Of a DNA stretch of 22,258 nucleotides, positions 7,506 to 16,135 are shown in pieces; the stretch's first letter is position 1, and each line of letters starts with the position of its first letter. Where the stretch lies: positions 1 through 22,258 of the forward strand of contig JBEKIM010000057.1 in the NCBI GenBank assembly GCA_050011755.1, read 5' to 3'. The stretch is from Bog-159 sp050011755 (lineage in GTDB: Bacteria; Acidobacteriota; Terriglobia; Bryobacterales; Bryobacteraceae). A program made the position numbers and the translations under genes. The notes under the pieces were generated by a model that saw nothing but the letters and a program-made list of their open reading frames with translations, ran no database searches and was not told where the DNA came from.

Positions 7506-8222
7506 CTACTCCGTAACTTTGGCGGTGACCACCAGGACGAGCGATTGGTCGCCGCCCATATTCGATTTGCCTACCACTACGCGCTGACCCTCCCGGACGG
7601 TGATTTCGGTTTGTATGCCGGCATGCCGGCCTTCCGGCATGGAAATGTTGAGGGTCAGATCGTTCAACCGGATTAGCCGTCCTTTAGGGTCTTCGGTCAC
7701 GGACGTGGGCTGCACTTCGAAGCTGTATGCGCCGTTGGGTACGACGCCGCTGGTACGCGCCCTATCGCCAGGTTGGGTTCGCAGCAGGATCGAGTCGAGC
7801 AAGTGGAAGCTCTTGTACGAGAAGATCTTCTTCAGTTCGTCCGCCACCGGCTGCAATTCCGGCGGCAGTGCCGCGCCGGCGGATGCCTGTTCCGACGCCA
7901 CGACCATGTAGACGACCAGGTCGACATCCTTAGGCGCCGCCGCGGGCACATCCAGCCGTTTGACGGCATCTTCGACGGCGGCCATGGCGTCCGGCGGCGC
8001 GCTGACTGCAACAGCATGCATCTCGCTATCCGACCTGATGCCGTAGCCGAAGACCGCCAGCACATCGGCGACGCGACGGGCATCGGCGTATTTCAGCATG
8101 AAGATGCGCTGCTGTCGCGGCACATCGGGCACCACTTGCGCAGGCGGCGCCACGGCGGCGGTCTGCGCCGCAAGCGCGCCAGCCAGAGCGAGGCCGAGAA
8201 CGATTCGTTTCACGATTTTCAT
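7506..8222 (-). CDS. Exported secretin-like protein of the ECF sigma operon
   Basis: A 238-residue protein with a clear Sec signal (residues 1-20, KRIVLGLALAGALAAQ). Residues about 38-92 resemble a secretin N-domain of the N0/N1 type: RIFMLKYADARRVADVLAVFG, then AVAVSAPPDAMAAVEDAVKRLDV. The C-terminal part (about 182-238, GIQTEITVREGQRVVVGKS to LVLVVTAKV) recalls the start of a secretin beta-domain, but the protein is far too short for an outer-membrane secretin pore. Its gene begins 3 bases after the anti-sigma stop, with a strong AAGGAG ribosome binding site inside the anti-sigma gene. The likely location is the periplasm. It may be a sensor, regulator or target of the sigma/anti-sigma pair; that is inference from position. 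Confidence 0.7.
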   Translation of the reverse strand: MKIVKRIVLGLALAGALAAQTAAVAPPAQVVPDVPRQQRIFMLKYADARRVADVLAVFGYGIRSDSEMHAVAVSAPPDAMAAVEDAVKRLDVPAAAPKDVDLVVYMVVASEQASAGAALPPELQPVADELKKIFSYKSFHLLDSILLRTQPGDRARTSGVVPNGAYSFEVQPTSVTEDPKGRLIRLNDLTLNISMPEGRHAGIQTEITVREGQRVVVGKSNMGGDQSLVLVVTAKVTE

Positions 8223-8225
8223 GGT

Positions 8226-8762
8226 TCAATCTCCTTGAGGTTTCTGATCTACCAGCCAATAAATCACTATGTTTGGATCGTCGGTCACGAACTGCACGAG
8301 CAGCGGTGGGCCGGGTTGGGCCGCCGGCGCACGGCGGCGCCTGCGCACGCGGTGGTGGACAGGAACGATCCTCGCGGACGGCGCAGGTGCGATCGGCGTA
8401 GCTTGCGCGGGCGCCACCCGAGCCATCCGCGGCCGTACCGCATGGGGCCTGGGCCAGAGCAGGACGACCGCCAGAATCGCCGCGGCCGCCAGGGCCAGCT
8501 TCCAGCCGAATCTGCCTACGACGCCGCTGCGGGCGGCGGGCTTGCCCCACAACTGTGCCAGCACGTTGTGCCGGACTTGCGCGAGCATGGCTTCCTCGAA
8601 CGGTTCGTCGCGAAGTTCGCCCATCAGTCCGCGCAACTCTTCAGCCAGAGCACGGCAATCCGCGCATTCCGCGAGGTGCGCCTTCACGGGGACGATCCGC
8701 CCTTCCGGCAAATCGCCACCGGCATACAGCGCGACTTCGGTTTCGAATTTCGGACAACTCAT
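8226..8762 (-). CDS. Membrane anti-sigma factor with zinc-finger (zf-HC2) domain
   Basis: A 178-residue protein. Cys3, His29, Cys33 and Cys36 form the Hx3Cx2C zinc anti-sigma pattern (HLAECADC) typical of ECF anti-sigma factors. A helical linker follows to about residue 85, then one membrane segment (about 88-103, LALAAAAILAVVLLW), a basic Ala/Pro-rich extracytoplasmic region and a conserved-looking tail (QFVTDDPNIVIYWL, 157-170). The start overlaps the sigma factor stop by 4 bases (ATGA), so it is almost certainly its cognate partner. It would hold the sigma factor at the cytoplasmic membrane face until an envelope signal releases it. Confidence 0.88.
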   Translation of the reverse strand: MSCPKFETEVALYAGGDLPEGRIVPVKAHLAECADCRALAEELRGLMGELRDEPFEEAMLAQVRHNVLAQLWGKPAARSGVVGRFGWKLALAAAAILAVVLLWPRPHAVRPRMARVAPAQATPIAPAPSARIVPVHHRVRRRRRAPAAQPGPPLLVQFVTDDPNIVIYWLVDQKPQGD

Positions 8763-9319
8763 GATCGCCTCCTCATCAGGCGGCCCGTAAAATCACGGAG
8801 TTTCAGGCGCGCCGTCGAGACTTGCGAGCGCACCGTTTTCTCGGAAGAGCCTAGAATGGCGGCTACTTCCCACGTGGACAGCCCCTCCACATCGCGCAAC
8901 ACCAGCGCGGCGCGCTCCTTTCCGCCCAGGCAGTTCAGCCCACGGCGAACGATCTCGCACCGCTGGGCGCGCTCCGCATCATGATACGCATCCGGTTGCG
9001 GCGTCACCGGTTCCGGCACCTCGGCCAGGCCCACCGAACGGCCTCGGCGGCGCGCGATGTCCCGGCAAACATTCACGGTTACGCGGTACAGCCAGGCCTC
9101 GTACCCGCGCGTCTCGTCGAGCTCGCCGAGATGTTTATAGAGCCGCAGGAAGACTTCCTGGGCGGCGTCCTGCGCGTCCTGAGGATTATTCAACAAGCGC
9201 AGCGCGACCCGCAGAACCCGGCGTTCGCATTGCAGCATAACCCGCTCGAACACGGCCAGGTCGCCGGTTTTCTCCCGCCGCCAGGCCGTTATGTGCACCG
9301 CAATTCCTTCCGGCTCCAT
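8759..9319 (-). CDS. ECF-type RNA polymerase sigma factor
   Basis: A 186-residue sigma-70 family protein with only regions 2 and 4, as in ECF (group 4) factors. Region 2 spans about residues 23-92, with DAQDAAQEVFLRLY (48-61) for core binding and WLYRVTVNVCRD for -10 recognition. Region 4 spans about 123-175, with a helix-turn-helix in LSTWEVAAILGSSEKTVRSQV (148-167) for -35 recognition. It heads an operon with its anti-sigma (4-base overlap) and a secretin-like exported protein. A TAATAC -10-like hexamer lies 9 bases before the ATG. The regulon cannot be read from this window. Confidence 0.92.
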   Translation of the reverse strand: MEPEGIAVHITAWRREKTGDLAVFERVMLQCERRVLRVALRLLNNPQDAQDAAQEVFLRLYKHLGELDETRGYEAWLYRVTVNVCRDIARRRGRSVGLAEVPEPVTPQPDAYHDAERAQRCEIVRRGLNCLGGKERAALVLRDVEGLSTWEVAAILGSSEKTVRSQVSTARLKLRDFTGRLMRRRS

Positions 9320-9328
9320 TTCTAATAG

Positions 9329-9334
9329 GTATTA
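9329..9334 (-). promoter_or_regulatory. -10-like box (TAATAC) before the ECF sigma gene
   Basis: On the minus strand TAATAC ends nine bases before the ATG at 9319, which gives a leader of about 0-3 bases. No consensus -35 was found at 16-18 bp and no Shine-Dalgarno precedes the ATG. The call rests on the hexamer and its spacing only. Confidence 0.35.
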
Positions 9335-9401
9335 CCGCCGGGAGGGCCGGAACGTTGAGGCTATTTTGCGAAGGAAGTTGCCGGGGGCCTTTGGGTGGAG
9401 T

Positions 9402-12400
9402 CTACCAATCCCCCAACGATTCCAAGTAGGCCGCCGATCCGTCGCGCAGCCAGCCGTCGAGCTGCGCGGGCTCTTTAAGCTGCTGGCCGCGGACGCGCGG
9501 GACCGCCACGAAGCGGCAGTCCAGTTCCGGCAGGGCCGTCATATCCCCCCACAGCTTTTCGAATTGGGCGACGGGGAAGATATCTTCCTGGCCCTTGCCC
9601 CAGCGTTTTTTCACGTCCTTCAGGGTGATGTAGGACGGCATGCGGGCGGCGAGGGCGCGCACGGCGGCCGCCACCCGATCGTGGCTGCCGGGGTTCATCA
9701 GGTCGGCGCGCGTCAGTGAAAATACGGGCAGCAAACGGTCTAAGTCGATCCAGTAAGTCGCTGAATTATAGTAAGAAAGCTGAAACTCGATACGCTCGTC
9801 GGGCAGTGCCAGCCCTTCGACCAGCCGCACGCGTCCGTCCACGCGGGCCAGGCCGCCGCCGCGGTCGTCGATCTGGCGCGCAATCACTTCAGTGGTCATG
9901 GCCGCGCCGGATTCGATGTGCAGGCCGAGCAGGTCGGGGGCGAGATCGGCGCCCAGCGTATCGATGTTGTGCAGCATGAGATAACGCAGGCGCGGGCGCT
10001 CTTCGAGGATGCGGGCAAGCACGCCGTTCAGGAAAAGATTCGGCAACTCGTACCAGTGACCGACCGGATGCAGGCATTGCTCAGGCAGGTTGTCGGTATA
10101 GTTCCCCGCCTCGCCGGCCCGTTGTGCCCAGGCGATCAGGCTGGCGTGCAGGCTCTTGCGCATCTTCTGCGCCTGGTCGTCGAGGAGTTGCTGCGGCATT
10201 TCTTCCCACGCAAAGCGCAGGTCCCTCACCATGGGAACCAGGCGGAGCCCGATGTTGCGTCCCGGCGAGAGCGGCAAGGGACCGGGGTAGCCGTAATTTC
10301 CAGCGGCGGCCAGCCAATCTGCAACGGCGTCGTGCGTGAGATAGCTGGTGGTGATGACATGCGGCGGATGCGTGCCGGCGATGCGAGCGGTACGGCGGCT
10401 CTTCGCCAGGTGCGCTTCAATGAAGTTGCGATGGCGGCCAGCCAGCTTCGAGAAAGGATGGAGCGCTTTGACCACGCCCGCGCCTTTGGTCCAGCGGCTG
10501 CCCGCGCCGCCCGCCAAAGTGACCACGGCAACGATGCCGTCCGCCAGCGCCTGCATGCCGGATTGGCGATAGCGCGCCGGCAGTCCGGCGGTCGCATCCA
10601 CGATGTCGCCGGGCGCCACGTCCGCGATGCCGCTGGTGGAGGGAAGGCGATTCTGCGCCAGGCCGATGCGTCCGCTGCGCAGATCGGCCTGGATCTGCTG
10701 GTGCTGGACGCGGTCGAAGCCATGCCGGTCGAGCAGCGCGGCGAGGCTCTGGGCCGGACCCGCCGCATCGTTCGCCGCGCGCGGCAGCATGTGATCGAAC
10801 AGGTTCTGCACCATGCCGGACAGTTCCGGCGCGGTGCGGCATGCGGCTGCGAAACGGTCCAGTTCAGCGCGCCGGGCGGCGGGGAGCAGGCGGGTTTCGG
10901 TACGCAGCAGGGCGGGCACGGCCAGGGTGTAGTAGCCGGGCGGCATCAGGGCGTCGGGACCGCTGAGCAGACCGGCCTGGGTGCCGTGCTCGTTGATGGC
11001 AAAATCGTAGACCACCGGATCCATCGCGAACGGCACGGCGCGGTCGAGTTGGCGCTTGGTTTCGCCCATGATGGATGCCAGGCGTTCTTCGGCGCGCGCC
11101 TTTACCGCGGGATCGAAGATAAATCCCATGCCGCCGCCGGACATGCCGCCGAGCATCCAGAAGCCCCAGAAACCGGCGCCCATTTCTTCGCGCGCGCGGC
11201 CGATCAGCGTCTCCGTGTAAAGGTTGGAAGCCCACGGAATGATGGACTGAATGGGCCCTTCAAAGTTGTGTTGGGTGGAAGCGCCAATGGCGGCGACGTC
11301 TCCGGCGCGCAGGTGGCCGAGGATTTCATCGAGCGTGCGAATGGCCTGCCGGCGTGCGAGCCATTCCACTTCCGAACGAAGCAGGTACTTTTCGGTCACC
11401 ATTTCGAGGATCGGTCCGACGTCCTGCGCCATGCCGCCATGTACCAGCACCAGGCTCGCCTGGAGGTTCCGGCGCGTTTCGGCGGAGACTTCGTCCGCGC
11501 CGAGGATGCGATGGCGGGGCAACAGGCAACCGCGGCTGATTCCGAATTCCGAATCGCCATCGGTTGCCGGAACACCCTCGATCAGTTTCATGGCCGGCCA
11601 CAATCCGCCGGAGTCCTGCCAACCGCCGCCGGAGCCTCCCAGCCATTCGCCGAGAATGGCGCGCGCGGCCACCAGCCGGCGATCGGACTCGGCCAGCGGG
11701 CCTGTGAGCGCATGGGCTTGCCCGGTAGCCCGCATGCAGGCCGAGATCAACGAAGCCAGCAGATTCGTGGAGACGGCCAGGCGCGAGCCTTTCGGAATAT
11801 CGTTGACGCGGCTGACGATTTCGATGCCGTGCCCGGGGCGGCCGGTGAGGACCGCCAGAATATCGGCCAGCGGATGCCCCGCGCCTTCCATCCCCGGCGG
11901 CACGATTCCGGAGGCGATCACGGCGGCTTTCAGCAGCCCGAGATAGTCTCTTGCGAAATCGAAGACTTCCGCGAGCGTAGCGATTTCGGCGGAAGCCTGC
12001 AGATCGACGCTCGCGAGACGCAGTACCGGCTCGTCGATGACACGGAACCAAGCCTCCACGGGCGGCTTGGGCGATCCGGCGCCGCGCACGCTGAGATCGA
12101 TGGAGACGTTCAGCACCCGCGCGCCTTCGGGGAAATCCATGCCCAGGAAGAAGATGTCGCTCCAGCCGGAGTGCGTAAGATCCATCCTGACCGGGGTCGT
12201 TTCGCGCAGGATGGGAAACAGGCCGCCGGTCTGCGCGAGCAGTTCGGGCCGCAATCGCAGCGGATAATCCGCGGGGTGCCCGGTGCGGAACATCCACTGA
12301 TTGCCACGCACCGTACGCACGCTGCGGCGCACCTGTCCGGCGAGAGTCTGGAAACCCAACCCGCGGTAGGCGGCGGCCAGCGCGCTGGACAGGGCGGCGC

Positions 12401-12725
12401 TGGGCCCGTTGGCGGATTCCGCCGCCAGGAAGATCTCGATGGCTTCTTCAAAGCGGCGCTTCAGCAAATGATCGTAGCCCGCGAATGGAATGGGGGCCTG
12501 CGCGCGGACGCCCGGTTTGAAGGGCAAGTGGAACCGGTGGATAGCGTATAGGAAAAAGAGCGCGCGGACCCGTTCGTAGAGATTGCCGCTAGTCCGGCGA
12601 AACCGATCGAGGGCCGCGGATTCGGCGCACAGGTCCGCCATTGCGGCGGTACGGCAGAAGGCGTCCAGCGAGCGGTTGCGGAGCGCCGGATCGGCCGCGG
12701 TGACGATGGCGGTGAGTTGGCTCAT
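9402..12725 (-). CDS. Bifunctional fusion: fucokinase-like GHMP kinase + UDPGP-type nucleotidyltransferase
   Basis: A 1107-residue protein. After an N-terminal helical region of about 150 residues, a fucokinase-like GHMP kinase domain spans about 155-545: HSGWSDIFFLGMDFPEGARVLN (185-206), PKGSRLAVST (311-320), GGSGGGWQDSGGLWP (363-377) and a terminal glycine loop GGMSGGGMGF (526-535). The second half (about 725-1060) is a UDPGP-family pyrophosphorylase: LAGGAGSRW (737-745), VVKALHPF, PVGHWYELPNLFLNG, HNIDTLGADL (919-928) and YYNSATYWID. Such a protein would phosphorylate a free sugar and transfer it to a nucleotide. Domain order is reversed compared with Bacteroides Fkp and plant FKGP. The kinase phosphate loop departs from the fucokinase pattern SGLGTSS (here SRLAVST). 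Sugar and nucleotide are unknown. It lies 6 bases downstream of a GalU-like gene. Confidence 0.8.
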   Translation of the reverse strand: MSQLTAIVTAADPALRNRSLDAFCRTAAMADLCAESAALDRFRRTSGNLYERVRALFFLYAIHRFHLPFKPGVRAQAPIPFAGYDHLLKRRFEEAIEIFLAAESANGPSAALSSALAAAYRGLGFQTLAGQVRRSVRTVRGNQWMFRTGHPADYPLRLRPELLAQTGGLFPILRETTPVRMDLTHSGWSDIFFLGMDFPEGARVLNVSIDLSVRGAGSPKPPVEAWFRVIDEPVLRLASVDLQASAEIATLAEVFDFARDYLGLLKAAVIASGIVPPGMEGAGHPLADILAVLTGRPGHGIEIVSRVNDIPKGSRLAVSTNLLASLISACMRATGQAHALTGPLAESDRRLVAARAILGEWLGGSGGGWQDSGGLWPAMKLIEGVPATDGDSEFGISRGCLLPRHRILGADEVSAETRRNLQASLVLVHGGMAQDVGPILEMVTEKYLLRSEVEWLARRQAIRTLDEILGHLRAGDVAAIGASTQHNFEGPIQSIIPWASNLYTETLIGRAREEMGAGFWGFWMLGGMSGGGMGFIFDPAVKARAEERLASIMGETKRQLDRAVPFAMDPVVYDFAINEHGTQAGLLSGPDALMPPGYYTLAVPALLRTETRLLPAARRAELDRFAAACRTAPELSGMVQNLFDHMLPRAANDAAGPAQSLAALLDRHGFDRVQHQQIQADLRSGRIGLAQNRLPSTSGIADVAPGDIVDATAGLPARYRQSGMQALADGIVAVVTLAGGAGSRWTKGAGVVKALHPFSKLAGRHRNFIEAHLAKSRRTARIAGTHPPHVITTSYLTHDAVADWLAAAGNYGYPGPLPLSPGRNIGLRLVPMVRDLRFAWEEMPQQLLDDQAQKMRKSLHASLIAWAQRAGEAGNYTDNLPEQCLHPVGHWYELPNLFLNGVLARILEERPRLRYLMLHNIDTLGADLAPDLLGLHIESGAAMTTEVIARQIDDRGGGLARVDGRVRLVEGLALPDERIEFQLSYYNSATYWIDLDRLLPVFSLTRADLMNPGSHDRVAAAVRALAARMPSYITLKDVKKRWGKGQEDIFPVAQFEKLWGDMTALPELDCRFVAVPRVRGQQLKEPAQLDGWLRDGSAAYLESLGDW

Positions 12726-12731
12726 GGGCCA

Positions 12732-13565
12732 CTATCTCCCGGCCGCCGGCGCCTCGCGCGTGGCGAGCAACTCGACCAATTGAGACAGGACCTCATCGCG
12801 GTCGCGCCCGCTCAGCGCCAGCGCCAGCTGCGCGGTGAGCAGCCCGTACCGCACGCCGATATCGTACCGGCGGTTGGCACGCTCGAACGCCAGGTATTGT
12901 TCGCGGCGGGCGAGTTCGGCAAGCGCGGCCGAGAGGCTGATCCCGGGCGCCAGGAAATCCATCACTGTGGGCGTGAGGACGTGCATACCGAAGAAGCAAA
13001 GATAATGTCCGGCGCGCAGGCCGGGAACTACCAGGCGCTGTTCGGCTTCGGTAGGCGTAGGCTTCTCGATGACGGTGTCGATACGATAAAGATCCTGGCT
13101 GCCGGCCACGCGCTGTCCGCCCGCCGCGCCGTAGCGCGGCAAAAGGTTCTCGCGGGTGGCGTGTACGGCTGAGACGGCACAGTCCTGGGCCTCGGCGACT
13201 TCGACCAGTTGCTGGGCGCAGCCTTTCCCGGTCCGGCTGATGTAAAGATGATCGCCGACCAGGTGCAGAAACGAGTCCCGGCCGACGAAATCGCGGGCGC
13301 ACAGAACGGCGTGGCCGTAGCCCAGGGGCTCAGGCTGCGGGACGAAGCGAAGGCGGCCCGCATGATCGCCGGCCACGCGCGCGTAGGGCACTTCATCGCC
13401 GGGTGAGACGACGATGGCGATCTCCTCGACGCCGGCGCGCAGGGCTTCTTCGACAATGATGCGGAGTACGGGTTTTTCGATGCCATCGCGGTCGATCAGG
13501 GTTTGCAGCGGCAGGCTCCGCTGACTGGGTCCGGCGGCCGTGATCACCGCCTTACGGATTTTCAT
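12732..13565 (-). CDS. GalU-like nucleotidyltransferase with degenerate active-site motif
   Basis: A 277-residue protein resembling UTP-glucose-1-phosphate uridylyltransferase (norm about 290). It begins MKIRKAVITAAG, has KPVLRIIVEEALRAGVEEIAIVVS (31-54), the EPLGYGHAVLCARDFVG region (79-95) and a GDHLY (104-108) in the place of the usual GDD metal site. The nucleotide-binding signature AAGxGTRxxP reads AAGPSQRSLP here, and the usual PKEMLP segment is replaced by DRDGIEKP. The fold is therefore recognisable but the activation loop is unusual. It is the first gene of a two-gene operon with the kinase-pyrophosphorylase fusion. It could use another substrate, act as a regulatory subunit, or be decaying. 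Confidence 0.75.
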   Translation of the reverse strand: MKIRKAVITAAGPSQRSLPLQTLIDRDGIEKPVLRIIVEEALRAGVEEIAIVVSPGDEVPYARVAGDHAGRLRFVPQPEPLGYGHAVLCARDFVGRDSFLHLVGDHLYISRTGKGCAQQLVEVAEAQDCAVSAVHATRENLLPRYGAAGGQRVAGSQDLYRIDTVIEKPTPTEAEQRLVVPGLRAGHYLCFFGMHVLTPTVMDFLAPGISLSAALAELARREQYLAFERANRRYDIGVRYGLLTAQLALALSGRDRDEVLSQLVELLATREAPAAGR

Positions 13566-13629
13566 GAAAATAAAGGTTCCTTAGCTATTATGCGCGATCA
13601 CCGCGAAAAGGGCCTCCGTCAGCCATTTT

Positions 13630-16020
13630 TCACGGCTGCTTCAGATACTTGTCGAACCAGCTCAGTTCCTCCCACAATACGTGCTCGACCGATTCGCGCC
13701 CGCCATACCCATGCGATTCCAAGGGAAGCATCACCAGCCGCACGGTTCCCCCGTTTCCACGAATCGCCTGGTACATCCGCTCGGATTGGATGGGAAATGT
13801 GCCGGTATTGTTGTCCGCCTCGCCGTGTATCAGCAGGATGGGGGTCTTGATCCTGTCGGCCAACATAAACGGCGACATGGTCAGATAGATCTCCTGTGCT
13901 TCCCACAGCGTACGGCGTTCGGTTTGGAACCCAAACGGCGTGAGGGTGCGATTGTATGCCCCGCTCTCCGCCACTCCCGCGTGGAACAGATCGGAATGCG
14001 CCAGCAGGTTGGCGGTCATGAAAGCGCCGTAGCTGTGGCCTCCCACGCCCACGCGCTGGCGGTCGGTGACGCCGATTTCGACCGCCTTATCGATGGCCGC
14101 CTTAGCATCCATAACAATTTGCTGCACGTAGGTATTGTTCACGGTTTCCGGATCGCCGATTACCGGCATCGCGGCGTTATCCAGCACGGCGTATCCGTGC
14201 AGCAGGAACAGTAAGTGCAACTCCGCGCCTGTGAACTGCGTGAACCGGTCTGTCGATCCGCTGACTTGTCCCGCCGTGCCCGCGTCGTTGTATTCGAGCG
14301 GATACGCCCAAAGCAGCGTAGGCAGCCGCGTCCCTTCTTTGTAATTTGGGGGCAGGTACAGCGTAAACGATAGAGGCACGCCGTCCTCGCGCCGATAGTT
14401 GACGATCTGCTTGCGGATGCCGCGCACCTGCGGCGTGGGATCCGCGATTCTTGTCAGAGGTGTCAACGATTCCCCGGCGCGGACATAATAGTTCGGAAAC
14501 TCGGCCGGGCCTTCGCGCCTCGTCAGCAGGCGCGCGCCATGGTCGTCCAACACCGCGACTACCGTTTCATAACTGCCGGTTGCGGACTGAAACAGGCGTT
14601 CGGATTTCTGGGTTGCGAGGTTGTATCGATCGAGAAAGGGATGATCGCCCGACGGGCCGGCGCCTTCCGCCGCCAGGTAAATGTCGTCGCCACGTTGCAG
14701 GATGGCCTCCTGGCCGTTGGCCAACCGCTCTATAAGGGGGCGGCCGGGATCGTGATACCGGTCCTGCACATTGCGGCTGAAGAGTACGCGGCCCTCCGCA
14801 TTCCCACCGCTCCAGCCAATCTCCATAGTGCGTGCCCAGCGCTTATCGCGGTCGTAGTCGGTGACCAGAGCCTTGCCGCCTGCCAGGGGTTCCAGACTGG
14901 TGAAACGCTCGGCCGTCTCGAAGACCTCGCGAGGCTCTCCACGGAACGGGGCCGCCAATGTTACGATTCGGTCGCGATGCGGCGCCTTTTCCTTGGGATT
15001 GCCGCCGTCCATGGCTTCCACCCAAGCCAGCGAGGCGGGTTCGTCGGGACGCCACCGATATGCGCGCGGCCCGGTGCGTACGCCTTGTACCGGGATGCGA
15101 TCGGCCAGCGGAAGGTCGGCAAGTTGGTAGAGTTGCGCCCCGGCCCTGTCCCACACTTCCACGGTCTGCGGAAAACGGAATACGGGATATAGGTACGAGT
15201 AGGGCCTGTGCACCCGCGCAACCAGCAGATTCCGCCCATCGGGCGAAGGCTCCGCCGTTTCGAAAATGCCGGGTTTACCCGCCGGCTCGATCTTCGCGGT
15301 GGCCGTATCCAGATAGACGAGTTGCGCCGTGGCGTAGTAGTCGAACAGATCTTCGTCGCGGGGCGTGCTGAGCATGTCTTCATACGTCGCCACGGGACCC
15401 GCGCGGCCGGAGCTCTCCTGCACGTGTGGGCCGGTGGGCGCGGAGGGCTCCGCGGGCGGCGCGCCGCGATCCCTTGGGATGGTTCGCAGGAGCACCGTCC
15501 GGCTATCCGCCAGCCATACCACCGGCGCACCCATTACAGCATTCAGCCGGATGCCCGCCGCCCGCCGTATCCGCCCGCTGACGGTGGAACCGATCCACAA
15601 CTCGATGACATTCGGGGTGGTGTTCGTGAAGGCGAACTGCTTGCCATCGGGGCTCCAGATTGGCGCGCCCAGCCGGGCATCCGCGGGCGCGGCAACCGGC
15701 ATGCCGGAAGCGTCCGCCAGCCGCTTGATCGTGAATGCCGTGCTGTAAAGCGGCAGGTGCGGACCGTTGCTCTTGATGTCAATTCGCAGTCCCGCCAGCC
15801 GCAGCATGGGCTGTGCCACCTCCGCGATCGGCGGGTAGCGTACCGGCTGCATCAGGATCGCGTAATCCCGCGAAGGGTTTACGGAGATCAGCGGCGGAGG
15901 CGGCGCATTCAAAACATCCAGAATTTCGCGCGGCGGTCTTTGGTAGGTCAGTTCAGCCGGCACGGCCAGAACGGCGGCCAGCAGGAAGATGGCGGAAATG
16001 CGGATCGGCATATCCGTCAT
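13630..16020 (-). CDS. Exported S9 family serine peptidase, glutamyl-endopeptidase-like
   Basis: From the ATG at 16020 the protein has 796 residues. A signal peptide (ISAIFLLAAVLAVPAELTYQ) precedes a long beta-propeller-like region (to about residue 525) with SPDG-type blades. The alpha/beta hydrolase domain has the nucleophile Ser663 in GVGGHSYGAFM, Asp736 in HGEADNNTGTFP and His770 in LESHGY. The stretch after the serine (SGAYNRTLTPFGFQTERRT) and SPFMLADRIKTPILLIHGEADNN closely follow the S9D glutamyl endopeptidase subfamily. It probably trims peptides in the periplasm. Start choices are the ATGs at 16020 or 16011; a TTG farther out at 16056 falls within the upstream terminator's T-tract and is unlikely. 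It follows the PEP-CTERM gene in the same direction but a terminator separates them. Confidence 0.9.
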   Translation of the reverse strand: MTDMPIRISAIFLLAAVLAVPAELTYQRPPREILDVLNAPPPPLISVNPSRDYAILMQPVRYPPIAEVAQPMLRLAGLRIDIKSNGPHLPLYSTAFTIKRLADASGMPVAAPADARLGAPIWSPDGKQFAFTNTTPNVIELWIGSTVSGRIRRAAGIRLNAVMGAPVVWLADSRTVLLRTIPRDRGAPPAEPSAPTGPHVQESSGRAGPVATYEDMLSTPRDEDLFDYYATAQLVYLDTATAKIEPAGKPGIFETAEPSPDGRNLLVARVHRPYSYLYPVFRFPQTVEVWDRAGAQLYQLADLPLADRIPVQGVRTGPRAYRWRPDEPASLAWVEAMDGGNPKEKAPHRDRIVTLAAPFRGEPREVFETAERFTSLEPLAGGKALVTDYDRDKRWARTMEIGWSGGNAEGRVLFSRNVQDRYHDPGRPLIERLANGQEAILQRGDDIYLAAEGAGPSGDHPFLDRYNLATQKSERLFQSATGSYETVVAVLDDHGARLLTRREGPAEFPNYYVRAGESLTPLTRIADPTPQVRGIRKQIVNYRREDGVPLSFTLYLPPNYKEGTRLPTLLWAYPLEYNDAGTAGQVSGSTDRFTQFTGAELHLLFLLHGYAVLDNAAMPVIGDPETVNNTYVQQIVMDAKAAIDKAVEIGVTDRQRVGVGGHSYGAFMTANLLAHSDLFHAGVAESGAYNRTLTPFGFQTERRTLWEAQEIYLTMSPFMLADRIKTPILLIHGEADNNTGTFPIQSERMYQAIRGNGGTVRLVMLPLESHGYGGRESVEHVLWEELSWFDKYLKQP

Positions 16021-16050
16021 TCTACGACGGACTGTCCGGCACTTACGCCA

Positions 16051-16080
16051 AAACAAAAGAGGAGGACCCGAAAGTCCTCC
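16051..16080 (-). terminator. Rho-independent terminator after the PEP-CTERM gene
   Basis: A perfect 7-bp stem (GGAGGAC / GTCCTCC, 16061-16080) with a 6-base loop is followed on the minus strand by TCTTTTGTTT. It lies 55 bases beyond the PEP-CTERM stop and about 40 bases before the S9 peptidase start, so it ends the first transcript and makes the two genes separate units. Confidence 0.85.
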
Positions 16081-16135
16081 CCGGCTGTTTGGATACTTAA
16101 CACCCCACTGCGACGAGCACCGCCGCTGTTCGGCC

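Noticed and set aside
9918..12551. Plus-strand open frame of about 877 codons opposite the kinase-pyrophosphorylase fusion
   Set aside because: Its composition is shadow-like (His/Arg/Gln/Ala-rich) with no recognisable domain, while the minus-strand protein shows two real enzyme families.
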